Source: Paraburkholderia sp. BL21I4N1 (GTDB lineage: Bacteria; Pseudomonadota; Gammaproteobacteria; Burkholderiales; Burkholderiaceae). From it: a stretch of DNA of 64,000 nt. The position numbers and the translations under genes were made by a program. Position 1 is the first letter of the stretch. Each line of letters begins with the position of its first letter. The notes under the pieces are model-generated. The model saw only the letters and a program-made list of their open reading frames with translations. It was not told where the DNA came from and ran no database searches. Positions 62,198-64,000 of the stretch are shown piece after piece. Where the stretch lies: positions 1-64,000 of the forward strand of contig NZ_PVEN01000017.1 in assembly GCF_002973525.1 (NCBI RefSeq), read 5' to 3'.

Positions 62198-62905
62198 ATG
62201 GCACGGCTTGCACGTCTCTATGTCCCTGACCAGCCGCAGCACGTCATCCTCCGCGGACTCGATCAGCAGCCCGCGTTCGTCGACGACCAGGACTACGAGC
62301 TTTTCATCGACTGTTTGAAAGCGGCTTCGCGCGACCATCACCTATCGATTCACGCTTATGCGTTGATGCCGGGCGCGGTGCAACTACTCGTCACGCCGAC
62401 CGAGGAGTCGAGCCTGCCGAAGGCGATGCAGGCGGTGGGGCGCCGCTACGTGGCGCACTTCAACCGGCGTTACGCCCGTCGCGGCACGTTGTGGGAAGGA
62501 CGTTACCGCGCCACGGTGATCGAAGGCGAGCGTTACTTTCTGCTGGCGAGCCGTGTCGTCGAAATGTGCCCGGTACGCGCGCAACTGGTGAGCGCGCCGG
62601 AAGATTACCGCTGGTCGAGCTACCGTCATCACATCGGCCTGACGCTCGACAGCCTGATTACCGACCACCCGCTGTACTGGTCACTCGGCAATACGCCGTT
62701 CGAACGGCAACGCGCGTATCGCGATCTGTGCGAGCAGCCGCTCGACGAACGCGAGGCCAGTCAGCTTCAACAAGCCACGCTGAAAGGCTGGGTACTGGGC
62801 AGCGATACCTACCGCGAATGGGCGGCGCGGGCCGCCAACCGGCGTGTGTCGCCGCTGCCGCGCGGGCGGCCGCGCAAGGTGCGCGAGACACCTCAGCAGC
62901 AATAA
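62198..62905 (+). CDS. RAYT-like (IS200-type) protein with a degenerate HUH motif
   Basis: 235 residues. The overall pattern is that of REP-associated tyrosine transposases: QHVILRGLDQQPAF, a central HAYALMP, NRRYARRGTLWEGRYRATVI, PVRAQLVSAPEDYRWSSYR. The motif that should read N-H-V-H reads G-A-V-Q (residues 59-62), so both metal-binding histidines are gone, while the candidate nucleophile Tyr84 (RRYVAHFN) remains. The C-terminus is a basic tail (PRGRPRKVRE). No terminal repeats were found. It is likely a domesticated, non-transposing gene, next to gltB. Confidence 0.85.
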   Translation: MARLARLYVPDQPQHVILRGLDQQPAFVDDQDYELFIDCLKAASRDHHLSIHAYALMPGAVQLLVTPTEESSLPKAMQAVGRRYVAHFNRRYARRGTLWEGRYRATVIEGERYFLLASRVVEMCPVRAQLVSAPEDYRWSSYRHHIGLTLDSLITDHPLYWSLGNTPFERQRAYRDLCEQPLDEREASQLQQATLKGWVLGSDTYREWAARAANRRVSPLPRGRPRKVRETPQQQ

Positions 62906-62932
62906 AAGCGTTTCGCGGCAAAGGGTTGTATC

Positions 62933-62963
62933 GAAACGGCATCTTCGCATGCCGTTTTCTTTT
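62933..62963 (+). terminator. terminator after the RAYT-like gene
   Basis: AAACGGCAT pairs with ATGCCGTTT (9 bp) around a 6-base loop and is followed by T-rich sequence (TCTTTT). Confidence 0.85.
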
Positions 62964-63073
62964 GCACTATTTTGATGTGGCACCAATAAAAATACACCGC
63001 AATGCACCAACTTGATAATTGGGGATCGACCATCACGTTTTATTTGCTATTCCTTTGATTCGTCGCGTATATT
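62963..63073 (+). promoter_or_regulatory. gltB promoter region with two NtrC-like sites
   Basis: TTGCTA (63044-63049), an 18-bp spacer and TATATT (63068-63073) form a sigma-70-like promoter about 130 bases before gltB. Upstream, TGCACTATTTTGATGTG (62963-62979) and TGCACCAACTTGATAAT (63003-63019) each match the left half and spacing of the NtrC consensus TGCACCANNNTGGTGCA, 40 bp apart. The right halves are poor, so the assignment is tentative. Confidence 0.4.
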
Positions 63074-63209
63074 CCGAATTCCGGCGCTTTTTGATACGCG
63101 TAGCATTTCAGCGTGTCCCGCTCAAAGCGCCGTCGCGGTTGCGGTTGCGAGCCGCGGCAATAGAAAAATGGTTTAACGGCCTGTCCGGCCCCCTACAGAC
63201 GGTGTCCCC

Positions 63210-64000
63210 ATGAACGACCACCAGCAACCGACTCATCCGGTTCCCGCCGCGCAAGGTCTGTACGACCCGCAAAACGAACACGACGCCTGCGGCGTCGGCT
63301 TCGTCGCTCATATCAAGGGCAAGAAAAGCCACGAGATCATCGAGCAAGGCCTGAAGATTCTCGAAAACCTCGACCACCGGGGCGCCGTCGGCGCCGATCC
63401 GCTGATGGGCGACGGCGCGGGCATCCTGATCCAGATCCCGGACGGCTTCTATCGCGAGGAAATGGCCAAACAGGGCGTGGTGCTGCCGCCGAGCGGCGAG
63501 TACGGCGTCGGCATGGTCTTTCTGCCGAAAGAACACGCGTCGCGCCTGGCGTGCGAACAGGAGCTGGAACGCACGGTGAAGGCCGAAGGCCAGGTCGTGC
63601 TGGGCTGGCGCGACGTGCCGGTCGACCACACCATGCCGATTTCGCCGACCGTCAAGGCGAGCGAGCCGTTGATCCGCCAGATCTTCATCGGCCGCGGCAA
63701 GGACATCATGGTGACCGACGCGCTGGAGCGGAAGCTGTACGTGATCCGCAAAACCGCGAGCCACCGCATCCAGGCGCTCAAGCTGAAGCACGGCAAGGAA
63801 TATTTCGTGCCGTCGTGCTCGGCGCGCACGATCGTCTACAAGGGTCTGCTGCTGGCCGGCCAGGTCGGCGTGTATTACCGCGATCTGCAGGACGAGCGCA
63901 CCGTCTCGGCGCTGGCGCTGGTGCACCAACGTTTTTCGACCAACACGTTCCCGGCCTGGGAACTCGCCCACCCGTACCGGATGATTGCCCACAACGGCGA
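63210..64000 (+). CDS. gltB: glutamate synthase large subunit, N-terminal part
   Basis: 263 codons are present; the gene continues beyond the window. A 26-residue propeptide precedes Cys27 (ACGVGFVAH), the N-terminal nucleophile of the class II glutaminase domain after cleavage. NLDHRGAVGADPLMGDGAG and HQRFSTNTFPAWELAHPYR are signature motifs. With GltD it makes two glutamates from glutamine and 2-oxoglutarate. ATG 63210 fits the family start, although the ribosome site is weak. Confidence 0.97.
   Translation, partial: MNDHQQPTHPVPAAQGLYDPQNEHDACGVGFVAHIKGKKSHEIIEQGLKILENLDHRGAVGADPLMGDGAGILIQIPDGFYREEMAKQGVVLPPSGEYGVGMVFLPKEHASRLACEQELERTVKAEGQVVLGWRDVPVDHTMPISPTVKASEPLIRQIFIGRGKDIMVTDALERKLYVIRKTASHRIQALKLKHGKEYFVPSCSARTIVYKGLLLAGQVGVYYRDLQDERTVSALALVHQRFSTNTFPAWELAHPYRMIAHNG

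Noticed and set aside
62198..62905. Active IS200/IS605 insertion sequence
   Set aside because: No terminal hairpins or target-site signs were found and the HUH motif is lost; the gene looks resident.
62978..62995. Sigma-54 promoter at TGGCAC upstream of gltB
   Set aside because: The -24-like TGGCAC is not followed by a GC at the -12 position.

Overview
The window reads as the main-chromosome core region of a beta-proteobacterium of the Burkholderiaceae, most likely Burkholderia sensu lato (Paraburkholderia or a close relative). The basis is protein-level recognition (RplJ, SecY, HemB, AroK and the RAYT-like protein closely resemble Burkholderia forms as I remember them), strong G/C third-position bias, the order rRNA - tRNAs - tuf - tRNA-Trp - secE - nusG - rplKAJL - rpoBC - recQ - rpsLG - fusA - tuf - S10/spc/alpha, and System II cytochrome c assembly. 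No database search was run, so the species is not determined.

Layout. 1-2000: the 3' end of an rRNA operon (5S and its terminator hairpin), a consensus promoter, tRNA-Tyr/Gly/Thr, the first tuf gene and tRNA-Trp. 2000-14300: secE-nusG, rplKA, rplJL and rpoBC, divided by hairpin terminators or attenuators and closed by a textbook terminator after rpoC. 14487-16334: recQ. 16387-21497: str operon (rpsL, rpsG, fusA, second tuf, rpsJ). 21548-35900: S10, spc and alpha operons (rplC to rplQ, with secY, infA, rpmJ and rpoA), with candidate internal promoters before rplC and rplN and a strong hairpin before rplQ.

36047-48220 is a redox, heme and cytochrome region: cutA-dsbD (periplasmic reductant), a secreted PDZ protein, hemB and engB on the minus strand, a diheme cytochrome c4, resB-ccsA (System II cytochrome c maturation) and msrP-msrQ (repair of oxidised periplasmic methionine). 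48242-60425: lptM-lysA, cyaY, mrcA, the pilMNO(P)Q locus, aroK-aroB and dgt. The order mrcA / pilMNOPQ / aroK-aroB parallels mrcA / hofMNOPQ / aroK-aroB of E. coli. 60523-64000: a DUF883 membrane-anchored protein, ompW, a RAYT-like protein with a damaged HUH motif, and the first third or less of gltB.

Most of the window is essential housekeeping sequence and I find no phage, plasmid, CRISPR array or defence island. The less ordinary signals are two tuf genes that look identical except for five synonymous changes in the first eight codons; a three-hairpin, terminator-ended candidate small RNA between hemB and engB; a long base-paired leader before cytochrome c4 with competing pairings; an apparent PilO-PilP fusion; the RAYT-like protein with both HUH histidines replaced; and several dyads on ribosomal-operon promoters.
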